The position numbers were made by a program, and so were the translations under genes. DNA of 57,422 nucleotides, taken from NCBI GenBank assembly GCA_022763105.1, contig JALEGK010000075.1:1-57422 (forward strand), written 5' to 3'. Each line of letters begins with the position of its first letter. Positions within the stretch are counted from its first letter, which is position 1. Below are positions 9,801 through 17,598 of this stretch, one piece after another. A model generated the notes under the pieces. That model did not search any database. It saw only the letters and a list, made by a program, of their open reading frames with translations, and was not told the origin of the DNA. The DNA is from Rickettsiales bacterium. GTDB lineage: Bacteria; Pseudomonadota; Alphaproteobacteria; Rickettsiales; UBA3002.

Positions 9801-12800
9801 ATCTTTTCAAGCTCGGCATTAAAGGCGTTCGTGCGAGTCATATCAGGTTCTGATGCAGCTTTAAGTGTGAGGTCCGCAATCTTATCTGCGGTTAGTCCTG
9901 CAGGAATCTCTACAGACTTATCTCCATCGGTAAAGGTAAGCGTGCCATCAACAACTTCCAGCTTAGCGGTATCAGAATCAATCTGCATACCTAGCTTTTC
10001 AAAGTGTTTGGTCAAAGCCTGCTTATTATCCAAAGTGGTAAGGGTGGTAAGCGTCTGCCGACGATTAGCCGGATCAGGACCATTCTTGTGGCCATATCCA
10101 CCATCCTCGCCGTACTGTCTCAAGCGCACCGCTTCTGCAATGAGAGTACCATGTGCAGTTTTAACCTGATTAAGAAATGCTTGTTTTGCTGGATCACCGC
10201 TTTTCTGTAATACGGCTTGTTCATCTTTTTTTGCCGGTATTGCAGTTAAACCATTGATGTAAGCGGCTACGGCGGTCTTTCCAGCCTCGATAGCAGCTTG
10301 ATACCCCTCATGATTGAAAGGCGCTTTTGTGCTAAAATTTGCAACAGAAGTATTAAGTTCAGTGATCTGCTCTTGCTTCCATTTATCTAACGGTGTTGGT
10401 TCTGCTGCGGCTACTTTTTTCAAGCTCGCATAACTTGGAATAGCGGTAAGTTCTTGCCCCGCTTTGGCTAATACCACCGGATTCTGACCTGGCTCTGTAA
10501 TATGAATCGCACCATCAGGCTGAATGGTGATGTTGGCTTCTGTCGTCACGGCAAAACCAGCATCCATTAGCTGGGCGGGCGTGCGAGTAGCCATATACTC
10601 AAGATTGGCTAATGCGGTATCTCTTTGCGCGTCATGCTGGCCAGTTTTCTCTGGCATATTGCGCAAATACGCAGCAGCTAATGCAGCTGTTGCCGGATCA
10701 CCTTTCGCAAGAATCGCCTTGGCAGCTTCATTGCGAGCAGTAATAAACGCATTGCCATCTGAGGCACTGTTAATATTGGCGTCTTTGTCTAGGCCAGCCA
10801 GATGCTTTAAGGCCGCATCCATACCAATTTTAAAATCAGCATTGCCGCGAATGGCATCGTTATTTGGTAGAATAACGCCATCTCTAACAGCATTGATAAA
10901 AGCTTCTACACCAATAGAGCTCTTAAATTGCGGCAGGATGGTATCGCCAATTTTTAGACCTTTAGAAACAGGGTCAACTTCAAACGCTTTGCCTGCTTTA
11001 ATCTGCATTCGGCTGACAAAGTTACCGCTATGAGAAAGAAGCAGCGCACTTTTTCTGGTGTCTTCTGTCAGAGCAGGATCGATTGCTGCGGCAAGTAGCG
11101 TGCTTTGCGTATATGCGGCTTGGTTTTGTGGGGTTTTATCAGCAGGCTCTGTGCGTAATGTTTCAGCGGCAACCATCTGCACGGTTTTCATCGTTTCTGC
11201 AATTTTAGCATCAACATCGTCAGCGCCTAGTAGCTCGGCAGCTTTAGCTTCACCCATCGTTGACACATACATCTGCATCGACGCTGTAAGAGACGTTGTC
11301 AGAGTCGTTTGATCTTCTTTCGCAAAAGCTTTGACACTGGTTTCAATTTCCTTCGTCAGTCGAGCTTTTAGTTCGTCTAGTTTTGTCATTTCCCCACGTC
11401 CTTCATATCCTGCGACTTGTGTTTTCTGAACTTTTGCTAATGTGGCCGCATTGATACCCCCTGACAATGCTGTCAGATTGTAACTAGGACCATCTTTTGT
11501 TGGGGTAAGAGTCACCTTACCATCTTCGAAACTAATAGCTGCTGTATCGGCGCCCAGATCCAACACGGTAGGTGGATTGTCCGTAAGCGTCAGCTTGCCA
11601 TTATTGTGAGTTAATAGATGCCTGATCGCATCTTGCTGCGCCTTTGAAAGGTCTGCAGAATCTTGCTCTGCACTAACTTTTCCGTTGAGTGCCGCGCGAG
11701 CCAGCTCGGCATATACCGGACCTTTCGCATCATGAATGCCATCAACGATATCGGCGTGTAATGTGTTCTGCAGGGTGCTTTTGGTACTTGCGACCACCGC
11801 ACCGATAAAGCCGGTTTCGCGTGCATGCTTATTGGCAAGATCAACACCATTATGTGCAGCCAGTAGCTCTTTATCCACCACGCTTTTATATGCATCTGTC
11901 TTCAAGAAGTCTGGCACAGTAGCGCTTAGTTCTTGCTTCACGCGTGCGACATTGGCATCTACGCGTTCATAATGCGCTTTGACAGCAGCACGCATTGGCT
12001 CAAGATCATCATCCTGAAACGTCTTATCCGTCATCAGATTAAAGCGATCACCTTTCTCAGAGTTGAACGAGGCGTAGCTTAAACCTGCCGCTACCTGTTC
12101 AGGGGTAGGGACCGTGTCTTTGTCATAATCACGCGGAGCATATTTTTGTACTAGGCGTGCTAAATCTTCCGGTTTCAGATCCTTTGGACCACCTTTAAGA
12201 ATCGTGGCGGCAATCGCTTCCTGACCAGAGATCACAGAGCGTTGCAACAGCTCTAAAGATTTGGCGCGCTGAAGGTCGATGGCGCTTGATGCATCTGCGT
12301 CATTAATCTTGGCAATGGCTTTACCCAGACGGTCAATGACACTCTGGGCTTTATCAAAATCTTGAATCGTGAAGTTTGCATTCTCGCCAGCTTTTAGCTG
12401 AGCGCCATAGCTATTGAAAATAGCTGCCACATCATTCTGACGCGCAGCTAGCGACGCATTGCCAATCGTTGAATAAAGCGCTGTATCACCCTCATTCATG
12501 ACTTCAAATCGTGGGTCATCTAATCCCAAACGACGGCGTGCTTCACGCATTGGGCCACCATTTTCAGCGCTATAGGCGAGCACTTCGCCCAGCTTTACGC
12601 CACCTAAATCATGGTCGAGTAGCGTTTTAAGATCGTCACCTGTACCATAAACCGCAACGCGGCCAACCAGCTCGCTGAGGCTGCTAGATTTATCTACATT
12701 ATCTGGATTACTCGCAAGAAATTCTTTATCAAGTCGTAACGCATTCTCTACCAATGTTTTACGGGCTTCGGGATCCTTCAGGACGGCCGTTAGAGATGGT

Positions 12801-13516
12801 CCACCAAAGGCGGTTTTCAACACATATTGACGTTGCCGCTCAGCAGCCGTAGGGTCCGTAACGCGAACGTCAAACATCGATCTGAAACCAAATGCCTCCG
12901 CAAAATCAACTTCGCCCAGCTTTATTCTAATGGCATCCTTATTATCGTAACCAAACGCTTTGGCTTGATCGTCGGTAATCTTGTCAATGACACCGTTTAA
13001 TGCACCCATAACGTTGGATTTATTGCCAATACCGGTGACGGCCAACATAGCTAGCGTTTCACGCGCATTCTTATCGCCTGCTACAATCTCAGCCAAGCCG
13101 GTACGTTCATCATGACCTTCAATGATCTGTCGTTGTTTGATGAATTCAGGAATCTTGGTGACATCCGTATCTGTGGCGTTTGCCACGTATGGTAAAAGCG
13201 AGCTTACTGCCACAGCATTGTCTGCTAGGGGCTTTTCATATTCCGTTTCAATAGAGGCAGGTAACCTTTCCAACTTGATTGCGGCAGCCAGCGCGTCTCT
13301 ATTAGCTGCTAGATACGTTCTAAGAGAATCTTCTTTGGTAAAATCAACGCCTTGAGAAAGGTCTTCAGGCGGGTTGCCCATCGATGCCTGAATGGCCGTA
13401 TAACGTGCTAATTCTGCAAGAATAGTAAGCTGCGCTTTAGGCTCAACGCCCTCTATGGTAATGCTACCATCAACTTCGATTAAAACCTTGCCAGTGCTTA
13501 GTTTAGATAAAGACAT
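3836..13516 (-). CDS. Giant 3226-aa modular repeat protein of unknown function
   Basis: A single uninterrupted frame of 3226 codons. No signal peptide, membrane segment, RTX repeat or known enzyme motif is visible. The protein is mostly helical but is punctuated by about fifteen short beta-rich modules of the form G-x-(L/V)-x-(hydrophobic)-x-x-(D/N)-G-x-x-(V/I)-P followed by a helix with LA or LxxLA. Examples lie near residues 7-40 (VLIEVDGSITIEGVEP), 826-866, 985-1015, 1175-1212, 1485-1515, 1629-1662, 1825-1862, 2022-2049 (KLYMGDKEVPAF), 2189-2222, 2379-2402, 2527-2562, 2705-2749 and 2917-2952. The modules around 1000 and 1645 share QPDGAIxxT(D/E)PGxN and about 150 residues of preceding helix, so they arose by duplication. 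Start: ATG at 13516, with AGAGAG upstream. A multi-unit Pho-type promoter precedes it. It could be a structural, surface or effector protein; I cannot assign a role. Confidence 0.9.
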   Translation of the reverse strand: MSLSKLSTGKVLIEVDGSITIEGVEPKAQLTILAELARYTAIQASMGNPPEDLSQGVDFTKEDSLRTYLAANRDALAAAIKLERLPASIETEYEKPLADNAVAVSSLLPYVANATDTDVTKIPEFIKQRQIIEGHDERTGLAEIVAGDKNARETLAMLAVTGIGNKSNVMGALNGVIDKITDDQAKAFGYDNKDAIRIKLGEVDFAEAFGFRSMFDVRVTDPTAAERQRQYVLKTAFGGPSLTAVLKDPEARKTLVENALRLDKEFLASNPDNVDKSSSLSELVGRVAVYGTGDDLKTLLDHDLGGVKLGEVLAYSAENGGPMREARRRLGLDDPRFEVMNEGDTALYSTIGNASLAARQNDVAAIFNSYGAQLKAGENANFTIQDFDKAQSVIDRLGKAIAKINDADASSAIDLQRAKSLELLQRSVISGQEAIAATILKGGPKDLKPEDLARLVQKYAPRDYDKDTVPTPEQVAAGLSYASFNSEKGDRFNLMTDKTFQDDDLEPMRAAVKAHYERVDANVARVKQELSATVPDFLKTDAYKSVVDKELLAAHNGVDLANKHARETGFIGAVVASTKSTLQNTLHADIVDGIHDAKGPVYAELARAALNGKVSAEQDSADLSKAQQDAIRHLLTHNNGKLTLTDNPPTVLDLGADTAAISFEDGKVTLTPTKDGPSYNLTALSGGINAATLAKVQKTQVAGYEGRGEMTKLDELKARLTKEIETSVKAFAKEDQTTLTTSLTASMQMYVSTMGEAKAAELLGADDVDAKIAETMKTVQMVAAETLRTEPADKTPQNQAAYTQSTLLAAAIDPALTEDTRKSALLLSHSGNFVSRMQIKAGKAFEVDPVSKGLKIGDTILPQFKSSIGVEAFINAVRDGVILPNNDAIRGNADFKIGMDAALKHLAGLDKDANINSASDGNAFITARNEAAKAILAKGDPATAALAAAYLRNMPEKTGQHDAQRDTALANLEYMATRTPAQLMDAGFAVTTEANITIQPDGAIHITEPGQNPVVLAKAGQELTAIPSYASLKKVAAAEPTPLDKWKQEQITELNTSVANFSTKAPFNHEGYQAAIEAGKTAVAAYINGLTAIPAKKDEQAVLQKSGDPAKQAFLNQVKTAHGTLIAEAVRLRQYGEDGGYGHKNGPDPANRRQTLTTLTTLDNKQALTKHFEKLGMQIDSDTAKLEVVDGTLTFTDGDKSVEIPAGLTADKIADLTLKAASEPDMTRTNAFNAELEKMTRFDPKDTRLQAAIDQARIDYVGAPEESGLSVTNALANQFKTVNTHAAQLAYATLVATDEGVKDRAAALLKLDHAAFAKLDAAKAFSFETNKLKFDGADVTLGAGGAAAWLAANVKATEPTMDPKEAALAATIARIPAYDHLPEADRLKAREAVKTALKADFNTGKVNPKSYGTIATDTDAQDTVIMMANQNAAHALRAETSDLGRNSIIAAIVERNDEVRATIGMAGGAITKTGALLLGAEGPGYLTRLGLDPNKALVVNNNQFEQDGKSIPNFASQTAIKAYLAVTNGNVVFPDALKADPALKGAFEAAQKHATTLADGKAKADIMQEGNVFGAIRTEAIKALQGSEKEALATAYLKSLPATRMSHGDPAKDTAQANLQFLLQQKAAELIEAGFNVKEGKFDVQPDGAIRYTDPGENGKTFLLAAASTKLEAFPLKADMTAIDTTREVFNASVLAELKSTYGDNFGWDVGRNNEASAKDILGLVGDETLKEIVAAATKDLNPLPADLKTWMREDIVLNTENDERGPRSTGLLRQMREKYTEKHGAKDITTFGTNREVLAHMFLTSSAGANMMTHERDTIHLLRNPELTAKLGIELDGENRMAVVGNELHYNGVEIPEIFSDGHLASIVAIKEKFEAGNGYDKTKYQQDLLALAKQSFVEGPHKHSALLSKSDRELWADTLGPEYAKKIDAAVPNGRTSFDMGQVAAVLDVTYGRYSDLTKHPLQPLDGRAGLIASAIYGKRYADDPLKPGEGVPTKEQFDAIRERAQALLTSTDSAVTTAIGAQKFSVKDGKLYMGDKEVPAFKGDVTPETFVAGLGIDTLAAFKEQAQAALIKQLQEGKLKINGQELSAEASATVLKRLGEDRIKAVLDNELKTLPEIGLSQYVASNAEQLVGKAVKAYVADNPNLAGAPSKDMLAHLVLVNNGKDGTQAKEQARTAAALLDQPNHAATLGFDLSKGRIVQAERVGLQYVADDGSKVAIPYIRSGAVLSNFAASIKDAEAKFGTSGFDYKKHISEQAAIAYRTRWPNEFDRLTTTGDADRLQELVSRGQAEKIVGDVPATFDLNHYRDNLAGRASKWPPISDASVVPDKGRDGLLQVTLQAHRLIENAEDEGVKKAAELASVRAVQLLNDSALKGKLTETQFAINEEGVLTANGQPVPEVDSPDKRQAFLTTLTAAPATGKDAQVEAEFNKLVDPVIRDHAALKDQLATNLGIAKAAVAKDGEFADAPDGAQQAAKKGLKELTTQLSGSKIPAHVLAHTMLTQPDTDKRHTNAKELLSADPEALKKANIDLTKGTLTLDEKGVITYKRENGSVATLGDDKTIAESLASLAVYAEISARKQRLVDNAEDFLTAGKYTLNDGAGGIKFAETFPKLDTPLHTAALEAFKSHINGATPNEMDPVRLKGYMGAAREKAIEAVHTTAAKGPDSAYKTLATTWATDKAPEGTNTALAIQNLLRTATIDQLKAAGVDLELKDSSVTLTGATDNGVIEFKKSPEHQPVRLTNSDGTLLDVASIKAAMDKAALTKEIDTVTALGGDKTRQYVDAKRLLYDTDGSGKYSRFFPEEHFGKITVEGPKRNIPKLEHYNEAMQAALKEIETLGPKILKDDRAGTVRITQPEFEYMMTKAATAARETLLAKEGLTNAEFLKAHTIGLQKDNPLRERIETLLKDGDPDLATVGGKDTEFKAGTIIVDRKAGTIALKPETPPAVTIAEDKILEEAGKLKADALKLLDEHLPTLDKVHPAIHDKLRQGVEAYLKNVGNFKTDAGAARLPDDADIAKAVQAQMVLLKDELGKLGHEGTIQENAEYRKIAGLDLTKPSDKAAIDAARAGVKTELDENMATLAAHIETSMILDDGKGANDAKALQDLMAKYEALGIKMEPAEKAKIMSYGKDDFMTEEQYVKNVKMLKEKAEEALKDGVVDVGDLIAVKDPQFKEAAKLLKKNVAGQWDDVAAVDRDTAIPQAHATEDDLAKRTGGKDRDAVLGG

Positions 13517-13604
13517 CTAACTCTCTCCCCCATGTGCATCATTCCACTAATGCTTTGCTGTCAAAAAACGTGCGAGCAGCCACCATGATTATTAATTTTT
13601 TTTC

Positions 13605-13649
13605 ATTATAACTTGCATGTCTTAAAGAAGTGTGAAGGTTTGATGACAT
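13605..13649 (-). promoter_or_regulatory. Pho-box-like promoter of the 3226-aa gene
   Basis: Minus-strand units ATGTCAT (13649-13643), CCTTCAC (13638-13632) and CTTTAAG (13627-13621) are spaced by CAAA and ACTT, giving an 11-bp period. They are followed by 10 nt and a perfect TATAAT (13610-13605). There is no good -35 hexamer, as expected for an activator-dependent promoter. The leader to the ATG at 13516 is about 80 nt. Confidence 0.6.
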
Positions 13650-13685
13650 TTTATCATCTAAGTCATTGATTCACCGTGGGTCTGC

Positions 13686-13715
13686 ATGACAAAAGCATGA
13701 CAATCGGTGTGACAA
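13686..13715 (-). promoter_or_regulatory. Upstream cluster of three TTGTCA(T/C) repeats
   Basis: On the minus strand TTGTCAC (13715-13709), TTGTCAT (13703-13697) and TTGTCAT (13692-13686) are separated by 5 and 4 nt. The last two copies are identical and are one mismatch from the Pho half-site CTGTCAT. They lie 37 bp upstream of the promoter-proximal units, suggesting additional PhoB dimers. Confidence 0.55.
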
Positions 13716-13796
13716 CGCCGTGAAGATGGTTAATTTCTTAACCACAATGATGAAAATGTGACGGTGGAAAAGTAAATTCGCCGACGCGAATGGGCG

Positions 13797-15758
13797 TTAC
13801 GCAAATTGGAAGTCAGACGCGCTGAATGCCCCATCGGCAATATTGTCGAAATTGAGTGATCCGCTCGAGCCAAAATCAATGGTCGCGCGGCCACCGGCAT
13901 AAAAGACATTGCCGTCTATCACGCTCGCATAATCGGCATCAAAGCCAATAATCAGCACTTGGTCTTGGCCGATCACAAAATCGCGGATGGTATCAATGCC
14001 GCCATCATAGGCGAATAAATCAAAGCCAGCGCCGCCATACAGCTCATCATCGCCTGCGCCGCCATGAATATAATCATCGCCTTGCTCTGCCGAGATGAAG
14101 TCATTGCCCGCATCGCCGAATAGCTCGTCATTGCCTTCCCATGCGAAAATCACATCGGCGCCATCGCCGCCATTGATCGTGTCATTACCCGCATCACCAA
14201 AGGCCCAATCATCGCCTTCGCCCAAGAATACTAAATCCGCGCCCGAACCGGCATAGACCCAATCATTGCCCGTGCCCGCATCAATGCGGTCTGCACCATC
14301 ATCACCAGCAATCGAATCATTGCCCGAATCGCCCGCTAGCCAGTCATCACCGGTCCAGCCATAAAGCTGGTCATTACCGGCGCCACCGTAAAGCGTATCA
14401 TGATCTTCATCACCGAACAGATCATCATCGCCGTCATCGCCATACACTAAATCATTGCCGGTAGAACCAAAGAAGACATCATCTCCCGCGCCGCCATGCA
14501 CGGTGTCGACTCCGGCATCGCCATACAGTACATCGCTGCCCGTGCCGCCGATGATGCTGTCATTACCGCTCCAGCCGTAAATATAGTCATTACCATCACC
14601 ACCATTCAGCGAATCATGACCGAAATCACCGAATAGCGAATCATCACCTGCTTCACCCAGCAGCGTATCATCGCCATACCAGCCGAGCAGGCGGTCATTA
14701 TCATCGCCACCATTGATCAAATCATTGCCATCAAGGCCGTAAATCGTGTCATCGCCACCGCCACCATTAAAGGTGTCATTGCCTGCTGTGCCGACGATCT
14801 CTTCGGCATCGTTGCTTGGCAGGGTAATCACGGTGCCACCACCACCGCCACTGCCATTGACGAAATCATCCAGCAGATCGAGTAGTGCTTGTGATGCATT
14901 CTCATCGGTCGCGTAATTCTCTGGGAATTGCTGCCAGCCTCCATTGTGCACGCGCGTATCGAGATAGGGCAGGTAGCCCGCAGCAAAGGCTTCACTGATC
15001 GCATAGTCAATCGCGGTCTGATTACCCGGTGTTGGATATTCCAGCGCAATCACCAGCTTGCCAGCATTCACCGCATTCTCGACATATTTCGCATCCCACG
15101 GCCCCCAGCCAATCGGCACGGTATCGCCTAGCACAAAGGTGGTCTCTTTACCCAGCCCGTCAATCGCATCGAGGTAATCTTGGTTTGGCTGCAGCGGGTC
15201 GAGCAGGCTGCCAATATCAACCTCATTCAGCAGTGCCACGGCATTTTGCACCACAATCTTAAAGTCAGGATTGATCGACTTCACCTCAGATGAAATCAGC
15301 TTGATGAAATCTTCCATCTCTTGGCGGATATCGCCACTTGGGAACTCATTATTATAGGCGGTAATCACTTCGCCAACAGTATAGACATCGACCACATCAA
15401 GGTAGGCACCCAAATAGCCCTTATCAGACAGCGCCTTCACACGGTTGATGACAATCTCCTGCCAATCCGGGTCCCAGAATTTCACGCGGTAGCCGGTCGC
15501 CCAGTTCGGGTTTTGCCCTAGCAAAAAGTCAGGCGGGGTATTATCCCAATCATTATTGGTCCAGTAATCGCGGAATGCTTCGGCTTCACCGGCGCTGGCA
15601 TAGGCCATCAGGTGTTTGCCCTCTGATTCAAACGAGGCAATCTGACCGCTGGTAAGCCCTGCATCATTATCGTCAATGACCGCTAGTGTAAAATCGCGTT
15701 GCCCCAGCACGCTATTGCTCAAGCCAGATAATTGATAAAAGAATGCCAGATCAGACAT
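13797..15758 (-). CDS. GH114-like glycoside hydrolase with C-terminal RTX repeats
   Basis: 653 aa. Residues 1-300 resemble the TM1410/GH114 family, alpha-1,4-polygalactosaminidase-like TIM barrels: FFYQLSG at the start, a KFWDPDWQEIVINRV strand-helix, GAYLDVVDVY with the conserved acidic pair, a PDFKIVVQNA strand and an ALEYPTP segment. A Gly-rich linker (GSGGGGG) near residue 302 leads to about fifteen calcium-binding nonapeptides of the GGxGxDxLxG type (residues 315-595), then a hydrophobic C-terminal block ending SASDFQFA. This is the usual signal for type I secretion, so the protein should be exported without a cleaved signal peptide. No T1SS genes are in the window. The likely role is hydrolysis of a galactosamine-containing exopolysaccharide, by family inference only. 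A consensus CtrA site lies 14-32 nt upstream of its ATG. Confidence 0.85.
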   Translation of the reverse strand: MSDLAFFYQLSGLSNSVLGQRDFTLAVIDDNDAGLTSGQIASFESEGKHLMAYASAGEAEAFRDYWTNNDWDNTPPDFLLGQNPNWATGYRVKFWDPDWQEIVINRVKALSDKGYLGAYLDVVDVYTVGEVITAYNNEFPSGDIRQEMEDFIKLISSEVKSINPDFKIVVQNAVALLNEVDIGSLLDPLQPNQDYLDAIDGLGKETTFVLGDTVPIGWGPWDAKYVENAVNAGKLVIALEYPTPGNQTAIDYAISEAFAAGYLPYLDTRVHNGGWQQFPENYATDENASQALLDLLDDFVNGSGGGGGTVITLPSNDAEEIVGTAGNDTFNGGGGDDTIYGLDGNDLINGGDDNDRLLGWYGDDTLLGEAGDDSLFGDFGHDSLNGGDGNDYIYGWSGNDSIIGGTGSDVLYGDAGVDTVHGGAGDDVFFGSTGNDLVYGDDGDDDLFGDEDHDTLYGGAGNDQLYGWTGDDWLAGDSGNDSIAGDDGADRIDAGTGNDWVYAGSGADLVFLGEGDDWAFGDAGNDTINGGDGADVIFAWEGNDELFGDAGNDFISAEQGDDYIHGGAGDDELYGGAGFDLFAYDGGIDTIRDFVIGQDQVLIIGFDADYASVIDGNVFYAGGRATIDFGSSGSLNFDNIADGAFSASDFQFA

Positions 15759-15771
15759 ATCACCGCTCTAA

Positions 15772-15790
15772 ATGGTTAACAAAAAGTTAA
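15772..15790 (-). promoter_or_regulatory. CtrA-type box before the GH114-RTX gene
   Basis: Minus strand TTAA (15790-15787), 7 nt (CTTTTTG), then TTAACCAT (15779-15772). This matches the CtrA consensus TTAA-N7-TTAACCAT at every fixed position. It lies only 14-32 nt before the ATG at 15758, so it would overlap the core promoter or leader; activation or repression cannot be told apart. Confidence 0.55.
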
Positions 15791-15865
15791 CGCGCATAGT
15801 AGCCGAGAAGGGTGAAAAGCGCAAATAAAAGCCATCCCCCATACACAATATAGAGGAGGAAAGGG

Positions 15866-17149
15866 CTATTCGTGGAATTCCTGCGCTTCGGGAATGCGGG
15901 TAAAGGCGACTTTGGTGCCAGAAAATGGCATATTACTGCGCGGTGTCTGCCCAATGGTCACGGTATTGCGGCCAAAGCGCTCATTCAGTGCATCCATTGT
16001 GCGCGAGACGGTCTCCAGCTTCTTCGTCTGTGCCAGCTCATCCTCATTCACGAACAAATCCTGATGCATATCGTCTGCGTGGGTCAGCTCATGCAGTGTA
16101 ATCGAGATCTTTTTGATATGACGCGGATGGTGCTGATCGAGAATCGTATCCCATAAGGTGCGCATCTCATGGAGCAGGTGGCTATTATCGCAGACCGGCA
16201 TAAAACGTGTATCAGCGCGCAGGCGTGGCCCGCCATAATCCTCGCGCAGGCTGATCTGCATGGCGCTGGCATAATAGCCCAACCGGCGCAGACGACTGCC
16301 GGCTTTTAGCGTCAGGCGGCGTACCACATCATAGGCGCGCAGAGTAGGGCGGAATTCGGGGGCCAACACATGGCTATGGCCGACTGTGCGGCGTTTGGTT
16401 GGAATATCGGGCAACTCAACCCCGCGCAAACCATACCAGAAACGCTCACCCGCCACGCTTCCCCAAATCTGGCGGCAGCGTTTTTGCGGTAAATGATAAA
16501 GCTGCTCAATCGTGAACACGCCAGCACGCTGTAAACGCAGGTAATTGCCGCGCCCAATACCGGGCAGATCGTCGAGTTCCAAATCCCTCAATGCGCCGGG
16601 CATCGCATCGGGCTGCAAAACGCATAGCCCATCGGGTTTATTCATGTCGGTTGCCACTTTCGATAAGAAACGGTTACTCGACAGCCCAATCGAACAGCGA
16701 ATCGCGACGCCTAAATTCTCGCGGAAGCCTTGCTTAATATCGCGCGCAATACGCAGCGCGTTGCTCAGCTCTTGTTCGCGCCCAATCAGCTCGCACGCCA
16801 CCTCGTCAATCGAGCAGATTATCGCCACCGGCACATGGCGGTCTATCTCTTTCAAAAACAAATGATGATAATGCACATAAGCCTGATGATCGGCGGGCAC
16901 ACAAATCAGCTCTGGGCAGCGCTGTTTGGCCTCATAAATCATCGTGCCGGTCTTAATGCCATACGCTTTCGCCTCGTAGGATGCCGCAATCGCGCAGGTC
17001 GCATCGGTATCGGTTGGCACCACGGCAACCGGCTTGCCACGCAGGCGCGGATCAAGCTGCTGCTCCACAGACGCGAAGTAGCTATTCATATCCAAAAATA
17101 GCCAGCTTACCGGATTATCCGAGCCAAAATGCAGCATGTCAGGCGACAC
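15866..17149 (-). CDS. Y-family DNA polymerase (ImpB/DinB-like)
   Basis: A 427-aa translesion DNA polymerase of the DinB/UmuC superfamily. The metal-binding residues are present: Asp20 in WLFLDMNSYFASVEQ and Asp115-Glu116 in CSIDEVACE. The steric region SYEAKAYGIKTGT follows the palm start, and the helix-hairpin-helix LDDLPGIGRGNYLRLQRAGV lies mid-protein. The C-terminus SGTKVAFTRIPE is typical of the alphaproteobacterial subgroup often annotated ImpB. The start is GTG at 17149 or ATG at 17137 (Met5); both lie downstream of the promoter at 17178-17206. It stands alone, without the imuA/dnaE2 partners. I see no GTTC-type LexA site upstream, so SOS control is not supported here. Confidence 0.88.
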   Translation of the reverse strand: MSPDMLHFGSDNPVSWLFLDMNSYFASVEQQLDPRLRGKPVAVVPTDTDATCAIAASYEAKAYGIKTGTMIYEAKQRCPELICVPADHQAYVHYHHLFLKEIDRHVPVAIICSIDEVACELIGREQELSNALRIARDIKQGFRENLGVAIRCSIGLSSNRFLSKVATDMNKPDGLCVLQPDAMPGALRDLELDDLPGIGRGNYLRLQRAGVFTIEQLYHLPQKRCRQIWGSVAGERFWYGLRGVELPDIPTKRRTVGHSHVLAPEFRPTLRAYDVVRRLTLKAGSRLRRLGYYASAMQISLREDYGGPRLRADTRFMPVCDNSHLLHEMRTLWDTILDQHHPRHIKKISITLHELTHADDMHQDLFVNEDELAQTKKLETVSRTMDALNERFGRNTVTIGQTPRSNMPFSGTKVAFTRIPEAQEFHE

Positions 17150-17177
17150 TTTCTGTAAAAGTAGGGGTTGGATTCAG

Positions 17178-17206
17178 ACTATAGCACGGCAAATCAGAGC
17201 TGAAAA
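17178..17206 (-). promoter_or_regulatory. Promoter of the Y-family polymerase gene
   Basis: Minus strand TTTTCA (17206-17201), 17-nt spacer, TATAGT (17183-17178). The predicted start site is about 22 nt before the GTG at 17149. Confidence 0.5.
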
Positions 17207-17257
17207 CTGCCAGAAGGGTTAAATTCTGTTAAGGAATGAGAGGGCGCATCCAGGCAC

Positions 17258-17281
17258 GAAAAAGGCCGGACAAGCCGGCCT
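17258..17281 (-). terminator. Rho-independent terminator of the 63-aa gene
   Basis: On the minus strand the 7-bp GC-rich stem AGGCCGG/CCGGCCT closes a 5-nt CTTGT loop and runs directly into a U tract. It follows the 63-aa gene stop by about 30 nt. The signal is classical and strong. Confidence 0.9.
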
Positions 17282-17310
17282 GAATCAAATAGGGATCGTT
17301 GTTTGAACGT

Positions 17311-17502
17311 TTAGCAACCGAAGCGTTGCTCTAAAGCAGCCAGTACCGCAGGCTTATTAGCGCGGCTGCTGCGACCGCCAGCTTGTTGTTTTACGCCGTT
17401 AGGCTCCATTTTGTGCTGAGTCATCTGTGCGAAAAAATTGGTCCACTCATGGGACTTCTTATTCTGTCCGTTATTGACTTGAAGTTTCAGATAACCTGCC
17501 AT
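17311..17502 (-). CDS. 63-aa basic hypothetical protein
   Basis: A short, basic protein (MAGYLKLQVNNGQNKKSHEW...) without a membrane segment and ending in a helix (KPAVLAALEQRFGC) with a C-terminal Cys. AAGGAG lies 8 nt before the ATG, and a strong terminator follows, so it is an independent transcription unit and very probably expressed. I do not recognise the family. The 263-bp region upstream carries TTAA-N7-TTAA and a Pho-like half-box. It could be a small nucleic-acid-binding or regulatory protein, but nothing visible proves it. Confidence 0.75.
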   Translation of the reverse strand: MAGYLKLQVNNGQNKKSHEWTNFFAQMTQHKMEPNGVKQQAGGRSSRANKPAVLAALEQRFGC

Positions 17503-17598
17503 TTTTTGCTTACTCCTTAGTGCCTCTTTGATGCCTGGGCTTTATTGTGTGCCCTGTCTTATAGTTTATTAATTAGCATGTCTAGCAGAGATTATCTA

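Noticed and set aside
10524..11033. 169-aa frame antisense to the giant gene, with other 100-130-aa antisense frames there
   Set aside because: Long antisense frames are expected from the codon bias of a 9.7-kb gene. None has a ribosome-binding site or recognisable motif.
13731..13745. TTAA...TTAACCA near the GH114 gene as a CtrA site
   Set aside because: The spacing is 4 nt instead of 7. Another near-site at 17219-17232 has 6 nt.
13950..14790. Repetitive DNA that could be taken for a CRISPR or satellite array
   Set aside because: The period and content are those of RTX nonapeptide codons. Units differ at the DNA level and the reading frame is continuous.
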